A stretch of DNA of 64,000 nt from Eretmocerus hayati (Eukaryota > Arthropoda > Insecta > Hymenoptera > Aphelinidae), in NCBI GenBank assembly GCA_029851415.1, contig CM056744.1, positions 89,391,907 through 89,455,906 on the forward strand. Direction: 5' to 3'. The position numbers and the translations under genes are program-made. The notes beneath the pieces were generated by a model, which saw nothing but the letters and a program-made list of their open reading frames with translations, made no database searches and was not told the DNA's origin. Positions 1-13,600 of the stretch are shown piece after piece. Within the stretch, counting starts at the first letter, position 1, and each line of letters starts with the position of its first letter.

Positions 1-89
1 GCATAAATGCTACGCAAAAGTTCACTCGATTCTGCGTCTAATTCATTACCCATCATAAAGTGATTATGTTTTTGTGCTTTTTGAAATAG

Positions 90-238
90 GTCAAGCAACG
101 CAGCAGTCAGTGACGCATCAGCAACAGATGATAACGGCACAAACGACGGTTCAACAGCAATTGCAGCATCACCAACAACTGCAACATCAGAAGCTTAGCG
201 ACTCATTGTCGATTAACAATGACATCGGCAAGCCCTAA
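90..238 (+). CDS. Gln-rich terminal coding exon of an unrecognised gene (partial)
   Basis: A pyrimidine-rich tract ending in AG at 88-89 is followed by a frame rich in CAG/CAA codons. It ends in TAA at 236-238. The peptide is about 49 residues with repeated QQQ and HHQQ clusters and a C-terminus reading SLSINNDIGKP. Earlier exons lie outside the window, so the gene cannot be named. A second frame is also open up to a TAG near 200, as expected of CAN-repeat DNA, so the frame choice is inference. The same frame stays open after the stop (see next entry). Confidence 0.45.
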
Positions 239-565
239 CTGTTCAGGCCATACTTGGCACCTGGGGCCTGCATCAGCGGCGCCTCGGCAAGATATGCGGC
301 AGGCTTTGCTTCCCTGACGAGCAGCGGTGGTGGCGGATCTCGTTATCCAGGCCATGCAAGCTTTAACGGTAGCGGTATTAGCCATCATCAACAACACCAT
401 CGTCAACAACATCATCATCAGAACCATCATCAGCAGCACCAGTATCATCATCAGTACCACAACGGTAGTGCTACTACAGCGAGAAACACGAGAGACGAAG
501 GATGCCCTCGGGGCTTCTATTCCAACGTCTTTACCAGGTTTTTCGCCAACTGCCACCTCGAATGA
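239..565 (+). other. In-frame His/Gln-rich open stretch after the TAA stop
   Basis: Directly after the TAA at 236-238, in the same frame, 108 codons stay open to TGA at 563-565. They encode a Gly/Ser linker, a long His/Gln tract and a less repetitive tail ending FFANCHLE. This could be a stop-codon readthrough extension, an alternatively spliced tail, or chance openness of CAT/CAA repeats in 3' UTR. A second frame over 327-590 is also open, which weakens the coding case. Confidence 0.3.
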
Positions 566-3500
566 AAGAGCGCAAAACCGTTTTGAATGATACGATTACA
601 AACACGGCATCGTAAAGGTTCAACTTTTGCGTTAGGCTATGTTCTTGCTTTTTTCTGGCGTGGATTACCGTCTTTGAGTGCTAGTCATGTGCGCCGCGAT
701 GTGACGCATTGCTCGAGCCGATCAAAACTCGATGCATGATACGCATTTTGCACTATTTTGCCTCTTCAGAGATGGAATTATCATGTGAGCACGCTGATAT
801 GATAACTAAATAACTCAATTTGAGAAAAAGATGTTGATCGTAACCCGGACGATCCTTTCTCTTTCTTGGCATTTTTAAAATACTTTTCTTGACCGCCTCA
901 TTTAGCTCATCATTTGATACTCCAGGATACTCTAGAAAATTTCACGTAAAAATTGAGGAGATCCTAATTTATATAGACTTTATGATATATATTCATTACC
1001 AGTACTGATTGCTAAGCTTTTTCAATGCATTATTTGTCGCATATTTTTTAGACTGATCGATTATTCCCAGTGTTTCGAGATTCGCGGATGGCTCAATCGA
1101 CCTTTGACGTTTGTACAAAAGATTGTAAGTACGTAATATCCTCTTTTTGCATCTTACAACGACTGTTACACTTGCACTCATACTTGTGTCGTATAGATTA
1201 CCCTTTAGTCTACGTGATGACTTCATTTCTGTCAAAACAACCGTCGTGAAACAATTATGCATTAAATATCGTGCTCATTTAGGTTTCTAAGAGGTTTTCC
1301 AATTCCGACTTGTTCATTGCGAAGTAATTTTTTTCCAGTCAATGTACTGATATCTTATCAGTACCCCACTGAAGCAACAAGAATATCGCAAGTGGCATTC
1401 CAATTCCTGATAGATTTTCAGAAAATTGCAAACTTAGCGTATGCAAACTTGGTAAAATAGATATTATTTTCTAGAGCAAGTCCTAGAGTCTTGTGATTCT
1501 CGACCATGCATAACTTGGTACATCAAAAACACAAAATCTCCGTAGCGGTTCCGGCTACTTTTCGATTTGCAACCAATCAAGTAAAAAACTAAAGCAACAC
1601 ATAGTTCTAATATCTTATGCCAAAAGATGTCTTGAAAAGCAATAATACTACTTTTTTCCTCGTATGTACGGTGGAGTAAGCCAAAGTTCGTTCCTCACTA
1701 ATTCAGCTTTTATTTTTGATCTCTTCGATAGCATGCTCAATGATGACATGCCGACAGCGAATGCAACCTCACTTGTCAGATTTGGGATATCTTCTTAGAT
1801 TCTTGACTAGTTAGCGCCTTGCTATACCTCTCGAATACTATTTCTGGACGGACGATGCCAGCGCGATCGAATAAATTCTCCATCATGTTTTGATAATGGT
1901 GATCTCTAGACAAATATTACAGTGCGTCAGATAAGAGGCGAACAGTCAAAGACCCAAAAAAATCTAATAAGAGTCACGGTCCACAAGCGTGTTACACGGA
2001 ACAATTTTCTATTTTTCTCTGTCGTGAAAAGGACTGCTACACTATTTCGCGAAATAAGAAATACGCCGAATCGTTTTTTTCTTAGTTTTTCTTTGAATAG
2101 AGTTCAACTCCGTAATACCGAATTATAAGTGATGAATAAAGGGCTCCATAACGGGGCACGCCTCTCATCAACAGTAGAAAGAGATTTTATTTCTGACAGA
2201 TTGAAGGATTATGTCCATTGTAAATACTGGTGCAATAGTTGAACCTAAAATTAATCTAAATGTCACAAACGTTTTAGAGTTATTTGGAATATTATTTATA
2301 TGATACAAGTAATCACTTTCCATAGCAAAACTTTATAAGTTGAATACAATCGCGATCATACTTTACATAAAGTCACGCTCAATATTGCACCCATCCCTTT
2401 CATTTACATATTATCTTCAACTTCATGCATGTTCTCCGGAGGTCCGCAACAAATAATTGCAAAATATTTAAGCCACAATAAGTTTTGCAGAGATTTATCA
2501 TTACAAATATTTATATGGAAAGAAAAGAAGTAGACTCAATGAGACCGCATTCAATAATATAACCGTATCATTACAATATGATGACTGGAAACGAGTATTC
2601 CTGTTTGCTAAAGGTATATATAGTTGATAAAGAACTTTACAATTAAGTAGAAGTATCCTCATCAATAATTTTGATGGCGAAAGACTTGGTTGCACTTGAG
2701 CAAGGAAGTTCTTATATGAAGCTATGAAAGAAATATATGGATAAAAATGCGAGCGTGTACATCCCATCTTCAGAGTAGAAGTAGAATTTGGGCTCTTGCC
2801 AATTTTTCGGTTAATGAAGATTCAGTTCAGCGGAAACATGAAACTGTTTGACATGATATAATGCATACACGAAAACATAGTGATGTAGTGTTGTGATAAG
2901 AGTGTAAATAAAAGTAAAAATGTGTAGATACGAGATGGATCTTTCTATAAATCCGTGTCATTGAATCTACCGCTTAGCGAGATAAGTGGTTTAAAAAGAC
3001 GTGGATACTAGTATAAAGAAAACATTCTGATTGTCACCGTATGATTTATGGAGATTGGCTCATCGCGGATGATCCGTTTCCTTGCGAGTTGCTCAAAAGA
3101 GATATAGATCAATATGAAAAGTAAAATGGACGCATTTCGTCGTTCATGAATTTCATCCTGTATCAAGTCACGAATTTTTAGCGTTTGAATTTCGATTAAA
3201 ATCCAATCATGCCAGATTTTGCATTTCATACGCCTCAATGAAGATCAGAGAGAGCAAAAGATTGGATGATTTATAGATCTGCTTATCGTCACAAATTATC
3301 TATGAGTTTTAAGGGACAAAGTCGTGCTACAGGGCATCGACGCATCACTATGACACGCTAATATCTTTTGTCTGATGAAAATAAGACTAAGACATACCAA
3401 ATGAGAAAAATTGAGTAAAAGTTTCCGTTAGAATAGTACTTTCGCATATCAAAAAAAGCGAAGATTGTCTCGGGGAGCGTAGCAGAAGGTAAGCACGTGT

Positions 3501-6500
3501 GAGTGTACTTCTAATTACCTAATAACAGCACGTTACTCGAGAGCATAGTTGAAATCGGAAAAGCAAAACAAATTTCACTATGCAAAGGTATACGACTAGA
3601 AGTATTAGTATCTACTATTAATAACCGATATTATGCAAGCAGTTCATCACGATTGGCCATCGATTTCTATCAAACTAATTTTTGGCAATTAATCTTGCAT
3701 TCTCTATTTTTGTCATGATCCCTGAGATTTTTCCTATCTTTGACAAAATAATGATCTTTCATTGTAACTGCGTGTCACCCATGTCAAATTTTTCGATTCA
3801 CGATGATAGCTCAAAGCGAATATCGTACTTTACATAGCTCTGTAAGTGTGTTTTATACTATGTTTATACTTTTTCTTTCTTTGAACAAGGAATTGTTTCC
3901 ATGAAACTGAAAACAAACCATTGTATCCGACCTCTCAGACCAAATTTCCTTTTTATATCACTTTTTACTTTGTAAGTTATGCAATAAGTTTCTTAGAGTT
4001 ATTAAGAATTTTATACCTTGATTGAATTGTACTATAGATCTTTTAATCGTCTTTTAATTGTAATCAGGACTCAATAATGTAGATGTTCATCAGAACAACA
4101 CATGCATTCGTAAACTGTCTTAGGCAATTCTTTTGTAAACGTATTTTTTTTCCAAATATAAACTTGAGAAAAATTCAACCACTACTGATTTTTTATTTTT
4201 GTCGGTGCAAACGAAAATTTCCTATTTGGATAATAATCGTAAACATTGAAGCATGGGTGACCTTCAACAAGCCTCCATCGTAATTTTGTCTTCTCACACC
4301 TCCTCATTTATCGATGTAAAGGTATTCAAAATTAGCTACTTGCAAGAATTACCAATGTAGAAATGCATGCAAGGGAGTTTATTAACCTTTGATGATGAGG
4401 GTACAAAAAGGATAAGAGTAATGTCAAACGCTTGTTTGCATGTTAGATAATCCAACATTTGTAGGAAACTGAACAAGACTAGCCTATTGGCAAATGATTG
4501 ACCGCTCGATGAGTAGGCAGTCATATTGAGACTAAAAATTTATAACATAATCAAGTGTTGTTTGATATGAACTCGTGTTAGCATCTGCATATGATGATTT
4601 TATACACAATCCAACTATGAATTTCACTACACTCTGTACATTCCTGCATTTAATCCTCATTCTTTCCAATTTTGACTTGCACTCAACTCAATGGGGTGGA
4701 GTGGTGGACTAAATAGTCTCAAATATGCATACTAACATTAGGATAATAAAAATTGATATAATATATTCATGACTATGTAACTTTGAAAGGACCATCATTG
4801 ATTATCAAATATAAGAGTACATTATTGATGGCGATGATGCAGTGACAGGGGAATGAGAAAGCTGGCAAACGGGGTATAATTAGCCATGGTTAGAACAAAT
4901 ATTTTCAATAACAGATTAGAAATATGATGTTACTATACATACAGATAAAGTAGTTGTGACTGTCAAAGTAATTGACCCTGATCCAGATACAAATGCACAA
5001 TCTCCATCCAAATTTGATATGTGTTCATCGTTTTCATCTATCAGCTAATATATTTGTGCAGGAAACTGTCCAACTCATTAACTTCACGCATGTCACAGTA
5101 GATGAGAGTGTAAAATGTTGAACTAATGCAGAAAGATGAGTTGATGTCTTATTTCTATTCTATCGATTCAGAACAATCAGAACAGTTGCTTGCAAACCCA
5201 TAGCTTCAGTCATGTGGGTAATGATGAATCATCCACGGCAAAGGAATTCTCATCATTTTTCAGCTGCATAAATTTGATACCTACGAATTTCGTGGACTCG
5301 AATGATTTCTTGGCAAAAGCTGTCAAAAGAAGTGTGAAATGAAATGAGTATATGGTGGATTTATACCCCAAAACCATGAGAGAAAGCAGTTATTTTGTTT
5401 ATGATATCCATCTAATTTTGTAAGTGAGACATGAAAATCAAAAGAGCTCCTCTCCCATGCTAAGCAGAGAGAATAATACAGGCAAGAGATGAGTGGTAAA
5501 GTTTGATGATGAGAATTTCAATTCCATGCAAGTGATTCTTGTCAACATCTTACAGATTTTTGATTGGAAATAAGATCAAAAATTTTGTAGCACTACAACT
5601 GATCAGGAATGAGTGGTATTTAGAATGTACCGATTTGTTATTTACAAAATATGCACTTTATACAAGATGATATACATATTTGAAACATAGAAAAAAATAA
5701 TTTTGGGCAACTCTATGTGATTTCATTTCAGCAACAAAAAGTAAACCAGATTTTCTCATCAAATCTCATGACACTTTGTACTTGACTTTGTAGGTCACAA
5801 GAAGAAAATCGAGAGAACTGTGTAGATAATGTGTAAATAGTATAGAATTCTAAAGAACAGCCGCACCGTTGGTTTTTCTGGCTGAAAATTGAATGTAACT
5901 CAGTCGAGTCCAATACATAATAATACTAGCAAATAAAATAGTCTTATGAATGAAAACGTATACAAGAATGTTGAGAACGAATCGACGATAGATTGCAATC
6001 ACTAAGCAATTTGAAATACTCGATACGATCGAATGTTATCTATACTATGTTTTCCCAGACAGAACAAATTGAGAAGACGGACTATGAGTAATTATTATCT
6101 GTGTACTGTCTATCGTCCCGTGAATGAACTGAGTTTGCAGAGCGATGACCACTAATTATACTGATTTCACCTCGAATTTCACACATTTTACTTTTAGCAT
6201 GTTGTAAAGGATAGACATCAAATCTACTAGTTTCTCAAATTAGCGTGACTCTCCAAAATTATCAGTGGATTCTGACATTATACAATCATGAATAATTTTG
6301 AAGAGTCATTCCTTAGCCAAAGTTAGAGTTTTTTTTTAATGGATGTCACTCTTATTCTTTGTATTGCAACCATCGATATCTTTCCAGATGGAAATATCTT
6401 GATACAATATTCCTCTACTGTATTTGGAATCATCATGCAGGTATGATATTATTGATTGTATTATGCATGGTAAAATTCAGAGTAGTGAAACTCCATATAT

Positions 6501-9046
6501 AAGCGTGAAAAGAAATAAGTATGATAAAGAATAAATTATAAATATGAAAAGATGTATTAATATGTATTACTGGATTCACAATAAGACATTCGATTTACAC
6601 ATTGAGCGCAAGTATCACAAGTTCGTGTGATGCTATAATGAAGATTTTTTTTCTCGACGAATCAAGATTTATGAATGTATGTAGTAGATGCGATCGCTTC
6701 GAATGAACTGAATTCCGTCTATTCGGTTGCTCAACAGAGAATACTCACAGAATTGAATAGGTGGTAACCCATGAGTGTAAATGTTTGTAAACAAATTATG
6801 AAATATTATTTGTTCAGTGCCTACATATTTACACAGTAACAATAAAGATGAAGAATAGTGAGTTGAATGCAGTCATCATTTTTTATCATTCACCTTTCTA
6901 AACCCTAAGTTTTCAAATGCTTATCATTGGCAATTCAGGAAATACATTTCGAAACAAATCGGCAGTTTTTTCATGGTAGTAGAATGTACTCTTACGCTGT
7001 ATTGCTATTTTTATAGTCTTTCATTCTTGATCAAACAGTTATGAACTCTTTTTAAAAATGAGAGACGGTAAAACTGTAGATTGCACAGAGGAGATTAGGG
7101 AGAGATTTCTTGACAATTTCATCTGCGGAGAACTAATTCCGAATTCATCGTGACTGTCATCTCTTTATTTAGACTCTTGACAATCATTTTTTTGACGATA
7201 AATTCCGTACATCTACAAATCGCTCTAAATCTTACCCGGCCAGAGATAAAAATATTGTTAAGTAAAAAAAAAAAAAAAATTATGACTGTCTCCAAATCTT
7301 CAAGCACAGTGGAATTTTTGAGTCCTTGAAACTTGAAAGAGACAATCTCAGAATAGTTTCTAATAAACGTTGGCGATTGCGTAGGACCTCTCGTCGAGAT
7401 TATAACGTTGCGGAGTTGAGGAATAAATGATCAGACCTAGATAATATACTCATCAGTTCATCCCTGATTCAAGTTGAATAATATGAAAAGTGCAACTCTT
7501 CCATCAGATATGAGATGAAACCACTTGTCCTATTCTCATACCTTCTCGAGTCATATTTATATCAAAAATATTTTTTGGATATTACATTCATAATAATCAT
7601 GATTATATACAGATTCTCTCTCGAAATCTCTCTAAGAAATGAATTTGTCACCCAAAATAAGATCATCATGCCTGGCAGCCACAGAGGGATGTGGTTAAGT
7701 CCCGACTCGATTCTAGCGCGAATGCCATCAATCAAAAAAAAAATACAGACACTATGAACAAATGACTGAAAAATGAACTTTAAAGATAGGTGTTTGAGGA
7801 CTTTCCAGGGACTTTGCAAGGAGCAAAATGTACATTCCAGCGAGCGACTCGATTTCAAGAGCTAGATTTTCACGGGATTCCCACATACTCACAATTTCCA
7901 AAACAATTTTCCATTAAATAATTATAAAAAATCCAGAATCGCCGGTCTAACAAAAATATTGCACACACAATAGAGTGACTTTTGTCACTGATACTGAGAA
8001 GAGAAGATTGATTTATTTGAACCTGTTGTAAAAAAAATTTATCTTCTTTTATCAAATAAGTTGTTTTACATCAATTCATTCGAGTGTTCATCATTACGAT
8101 ATCTTCATAGAATTTCACCGTGGCCTGAATTTTATGGTTGAAAGCAGCATATATGCCCTTATTTGGAATGATCAAGATCACTATTTATCCTTCCAGATCA
8201 GGACTTTCTGAGGACATGAAGACTTTTTGAACAAAATGAGGAAATTTTAAGAATTGTAAGGACAGATAAACTGAAAACTAATCGTATACTTGGTCGTATA
8301 AATCACGACTGCGACTGATTTTGTCCAAACAGGACGTAAGCCGCCATATGAAACCAACTTGACCTCTTGCCCCGAGTCTCGTCTCGTCTTGCCCTCCCGC
8401 ACATTGCCGCAAATGACCATCAGGACGGACATCACCGCGCACTTTTCACATATTCGCAAGCATATTCGTCATGTTTTCGAACTGATGCCAATGTGACGTG
8501 GATCGGCCCGGATCGGCCCCAACCGCCCCAACCGATGACTTGTGCGTTTCTTATAGCTAGATGAAAATGACGTTCTGCATTTTCCACGCATTTTTCTGTG
8601 GATCTGGTCGATTTGGAACCAACCTAAAACTGGATGAAAAAAAATTGATATGATGTGTGTTGATTGAGAAAAAAACAACCGAATTCGAGTCTGCCACCTC
8701 TAAATACGTGTCCACTTATTTCCAATACTGATTTCAAATACTATATACAATATAGAGCCGAATTGTCGTCAAAAACAAAAACTACACTCGTCGCGAATAA
8801 AATTGTTTGTTTTTTACTCAATTACAAATCTTTCCACGGGATACACGTGTCCAATCATCTGATCAACGTTTATCAGAATTTATCATATTGCAGACTGTTT
8901 CCTGTTGTGACACTGATCTTGCACTGGATATATTCTGATTTCTCAATGGAGCATCGTAAAAGGACGGAATAATGCAGGTCCATTAAAGATTCGCCGATGA
9001 CATCAGAAGAATAAAACTTGATATCATCCCCATGTATCACACTGTT
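566..9046. other. AT-rich non-coding stretch, no gene supported
   Basis: Open frames here are short, lack coding character or paired splice signals, and differ on the two strands. It probably holds the 3' flank of the first gene and intergenic DNA. An AATAAA near 2133 is one possible polyadenylation signal. No repeat structure was recognised before the foldback at 9047. Confidence 0.5.
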
Positions 9047-9712
9047 CAACAAAATTTTGAGGTCGGAATGTCACATAGACTGGACCATAATTTCCTCACG
9101 TTTTTTTATTGACGTCAAAACTGAGCCCTAGCCCCAAATTCGAACCCAAATTGCTCCAGAACATCAGGCCTCATTTCTAAATCGCAAAAAATAACTTTTC
9201 CAGCGGTTCTTTTACTTGCACAAAAATTCTAATGTGGTAGCTCAAACCAGACCACGGGATCGTGTTCAGGTGGTCATTTTGCGACAGAATAGCATAGGTG
9301 GATACCCGGCGCAAGCAAGATTGTTTCCCCCGTTATTCTTAAACAGCAAGAATTAATGCAAAAACAGGTGCTTCCGTGTACTTTTGGGGACAAAAACGCC
9401 TATTTTTGCAAAAATTCTTGATGTTCAAAAATCACGGGGAAAACATTATTGCTTGCGCAGGGTATCCGCATATACTTTACCGTCGCAAAATGACCATCTG
9501 AACATAATCCCGGGATCTGGTTTGGGCTAATACACCAGGATGTTCGTCTGAGTAGAAAAACTAAAAAGTGCTGAAAAAACGATTTTTTGCGATCTAAAAA
9601 AAATCTTGACGGTCTAGGGCAATTTGGGGCTCGGATTCGGTCTCAGCGACAAAAAATAAGTGAGACTATCATGGTCCGGTCAGTGTGACATTCCGGCCCT
9701 AAAATGCTGTTG
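9047..9712. repeat. Foldback element with long inverted arms
   Basis: The left arm, starting near the text AGGTCGGAATGTCACA at 9060, is matched as reverse complement by the right arm ending near TGTGACATTCCGGCCCT at 9700. The match continues inward as an imperfect inverted repeat of roughly 320 bp per arm with its centre near 9375. No coding capacity is seen. This is the first of four large foldback structures in the window. Confidence 0.7.
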
Positions 9713-10155
9713 TACAGTGGTAGGGGAGGTAGAGTGTAATCCTGGACGAGGAAGCGATCCTTGATGCATCATATCAATATCCTCAAGGCCGCAATCGCAC
9801 CTCGCACCCGTTTTGTGGACGAGCCGCAGAGTTTGCAGTGCATCTCTCAAGGTGGTCTTTTTTCTTCCCCTGTTGTCATCTCGCTTATTTGCAGTAGATG
9901 AAGTCAGCAAAAGAAATTCCTAGCCGGATACGATGATGGGCCTAATTATTGACTATGGTGGTTGTGATATCAGCGATTGAGCATACCGTGACCGTAGTCG
10001 TCGAGGTAGCCGTTGTCGCTCGCGTTGTCAAGGACTTTCCAAAAGATATCCCTATCGGCTGGTTCCTCAGAAACTACGCTTTTATTTGATTTTGCTCGTC
10101 TCACTTGAAGTTTGTGGATGAAACAAGAGCCTATAAAAAATTGCACATCGCTCAT
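9713..10155 (-). other. Weak candidate coding remnants, minus strand
   Basis: Two minus-strand open frames with fairly non-repetitive composition sit just outside the foldback. One, at 9970-10155, is a 61-residue ORF beginning MSDVQFFIGS and ending DDYGHGMLNR. The other, up to about 9905, contains LRDALQTLRLVHKTG. A donor-like CAA|GTGAGA lies in the first. No family was recognised and no complete splice model could be built. They may be exons of a small minus-strand gene, or chance. Confidence 0.2.
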
Positions 10156-10695
10156 TTCGAGCTTTGTTTAGGATTATGCCCAGTAAGGCTTAGGAATTTT
10201 TTTTATACGTCCATACGTAGAAACAGCGTGTTTCATATATATGAATTTCATATAGTATGAAAAGTTTCTCTGAGCGTAGTGAAAGGAATGCGTATTCCAT
10301 AACGGAGATTGAATCTTGTGGCGTGTAAACATGTGTAAAACACGTGTCGAACACACGATGAGTCGAAAAAAAAAGGGAGACATCAATTGATGTATGATAT
10401 GGGACGGGCTGCATTTTCGAGGCGGAGTCGTGGCGCAGTTTGGCCCGTCCTTTTGCACCTCCTTCGTTGCAGCATCTTATGATGGTGGACGTGCCAGCCA
10501 AAAATTCGGGCTCGGTACATTTCGGGCTTCTTCGTAAAGAGCCCCGAAAATCTACGAAGGGCCTCTGTGCGTTGCGCGCGTGTACATCAGTTTTCCGCAG
10601 TTTCCCGATTAAAGTGCACGCGCTACGCTAACTTACTCATATTCACCATCTCGAAAATTTGTGCCTTTTTTTCTCACACGCGTCACGCGCCCATC

Positions 10696-13600
10696 ATGTC
10701 ATCGACTCGCCGCTGCTGCACTTCCGAATCCAGCAATGATTCTAAGTGCAGTTTTTCGGAACATGTCGAAAGGCTGTATTTAGAGTTTACGGAGAGCTTC
10801 ATGCAAACTCCGAAACTAAGTGCCATCAGCGGTGGCGTATTAGGGAGCAGCTTTTATTCCGATTACGCGCCCTGCAGCTCTCCAGGTAAGCGTAAAAGTA
10901 TACGAATAAAATGAAGGTAACAATAAGCGAGCGAGTCGAGTGACTCGACCAAGTAAAATTCAACGAGTACTGGCTAAAACTTTGTATAGATTTCAAACCT
11001 TCATTCAAGCTTTAGTACAATAATCAGCCGTTTTAGGGTGAATTTTTTTTGCCCATAACTCCAATGTCAATGAGAGATGACGATTGGGGGCGGGGTAACC
11101 GGGCGCCGAGAGCGCGATAAAAATTCAAATCAGTGCGCTCGTACTCGATCTCAACTCTCAAGTCCACGAGACGGTCCAGCATCATACGATGCTTACTACA
11201 CGTTACATAAGACGTCTTGTTATGAATGGATTCTTTTTTCGAGCGACATTTAAATTACTACGAGAGTTTTAGAAACCGGCAAATCGTAACCTGCGCGATT
11301 TTTTTAAGAATGTGTAATGAATACTATGCTATCGTCGTACACTCTGCGAGTTTATAATAACGATTGCGGGCGGATGTTGCGGGACATTTAAATCGACTCG
11401 TATAACTATAAGTGACCCATTTCTTTTCTGCCACTATCCAACGAACTTGTGCAAAGAGATCGTAGATCATCTCTCGTTTCCTCATTTACACTTCCTTACG
11501 ATAATTTTTTCCCCTTTTACTACGAATTTGAAAAATGTGTGCCAAGTAACTGAATTTCTTATCGTCCACGTGTCGATCAAACATCAATTATCATCATCAT
11601 TTAAGTACCAATTTCCGTTCCGAGTTCGGTTAAAATCTGCGGGAGATTATTTGTAAAAACGAATGTGACGTGATGCATTATGAGACTTTTGGAATTTTTT
11701 TTCTAAATCTGAGCGCGGGAAACACTTGACTAATTCAATAGGAGGGAAACATGCGCGGATGCATAGCCACTTTGGTTCCATATTACTGTATATTTATACT
11801 GTGAAAAGTTCGGAGAAAAACACTTTGCTATAGAGTAGCTACAGCTCTCTCGAACGAGATGATTTCCCCATGCACACATTTCAAGTGCATATGCCGAAAA
11901 GACATACGTTAACGCGCGCCACGAGAATTAGTAGAATGCGCGATGTCTTGATGCTTGAGCTTTTATGTTGAATGAGAAACACATTTTTTTTTATTGCTTC
12001 ACAGAGACGAGCTCCTATTCGAGCGGGGGTTTCAGGCTTCATAAGCTCATACTCAATCTGAATTTATTGCCTTTTAGTTGGAAAAAAATTATCCATTTTC
12101 GGAGATAAATAGACAAGAGGACTTTTCTTGTGTGGTGGTGCATGCTCTCGTGCATGCTCATTCTGTTGGGTGTTTAAGATTCAGTTTTGCAAGGTCACTT
12201 TAACCCAAGCTTATGTACTTAAAATTCGTCCGTGGGAAAAGCCGTCGCGAGTGCGAGCGATACTTTCAGACGAATGAATTTCACAAATGAAAAGTCGGTG
12301 CCAAAAACTTTGTTGCAACGACAATTTCTGAAGATCAAAACAATACTTATATGGGCGTTTCCGCGAAAAAAGTTTACTTTGATGTCCTGGGCGAGTCCTG
12401 GGTTGACATATGTAGTTTCAAATTATGTAAGATAGGTTCAATCTAATGTCCTTGTCAGAATGGAGTGACAGACCGTCCAGTGCGTGTCACGGCTGAGTAA
12501 GTATGCCTGCCGATGCACCACATCTCCCTCTAAAAAAAATCACAACTTTGGGTCAGATGCCTGCAAAAGTTATAAAGAATCTGCTTTGATACGCGACGGA
12601 TTTTGAGAGCGAGGCTCGGAGTTGATCCGAGTGAGACGTCGATTCCTCGATTCCCGGGTATTTTCTCCTCGATCGAGTCCTCGATTTTCTCGCACATGAT
12701 CTTCTCTATAGTGTCTATCCACATCTACCAATCAATGCCAATTTTGGTGTCCACTTTCAGGACATCCAAACGAAGGCAATTCGACTTTTAAGGCCCCATT
12801 AAACGTCATAAAGCCCAAATAATCAAGTAGTGACAGCAAAAGTTGAAAGTTTCTGCGATTTCCCCATATGCTCTTTTTCCTACCCTAGACGCCGATCCGT
12901 ACCCAAAAAGAGGTCTTTTGCTTGTCATTTGCAACACAGAATTCGAAAGATTAATCTCGAGTAGTAGTTACATGCACTATTCAAGTTCCGAGTCTTCAAG
13001 TTCAGACTTCCGTCGACTCGAGTTTAACGTGTTGCAACCGAAACGTGTCACATTCCATGCATGGTACATCAAAAACCCGCTATCAAGCTTTTCTGTAAGA
13101 GCGAAAGACTTTCTTCCGAGTGTCATCTTCTTTCTATTTGGATTCGAGTCGAAGTTCTCGGTGTATTGTTGTCATCAATTTGAAGTGATTCGGCGAGCGG
13201 AGCCAAGATCCGCTGATTTTTTGGAGGTTACTATTATAAAAAAGATATGACATCCTTATTGACGGACAAACTAGAGCGCAGAAACGACTCGAGTCACTCG
13301 ATTTGCTCTCTTCCTGGCTACTGTAGGTTAATATCACTAAAAAAAGTATATGTTTGACGAATTCGATCGAAAACCATAGGAGCTGGTGCGATGGTCTCAA
13401 AGTCTAAATGTCACATTTCGTCGATCTCCTATACGAATAAAACGTAACAACGATCTAGCGTCGGTCGCATAGATGATTATGCATGATGATGTGGGGCTCA
13501 AGATCATTTGTCTTTAATAATACCCCACCGGTAAACTCTTGATTTTGACTCAAAGGTGTGAATGGACGTTAAATGATGGAAATCAAGCGATCAAAGGGGT

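Noticed and set aside
327..590. Second open frame through the CAT/CAA repeat region
   Set aside because: Ile/Thr/Ser-rich product of the same triplet repeat, with no independent support.
9970..10155. DDYGH in a minus-strand frame, reminiscent of sulfakinin peptides
   Set aside because: The following residues do not give MRF-amide or a GK/GR cleavage site, so the likeness is judged chance.
12843..13250. 135-codon plus-strand frame in the nanos-like intron
   Set aside because: No ATG at its start, no motif, and a competing open frame on the other strand.
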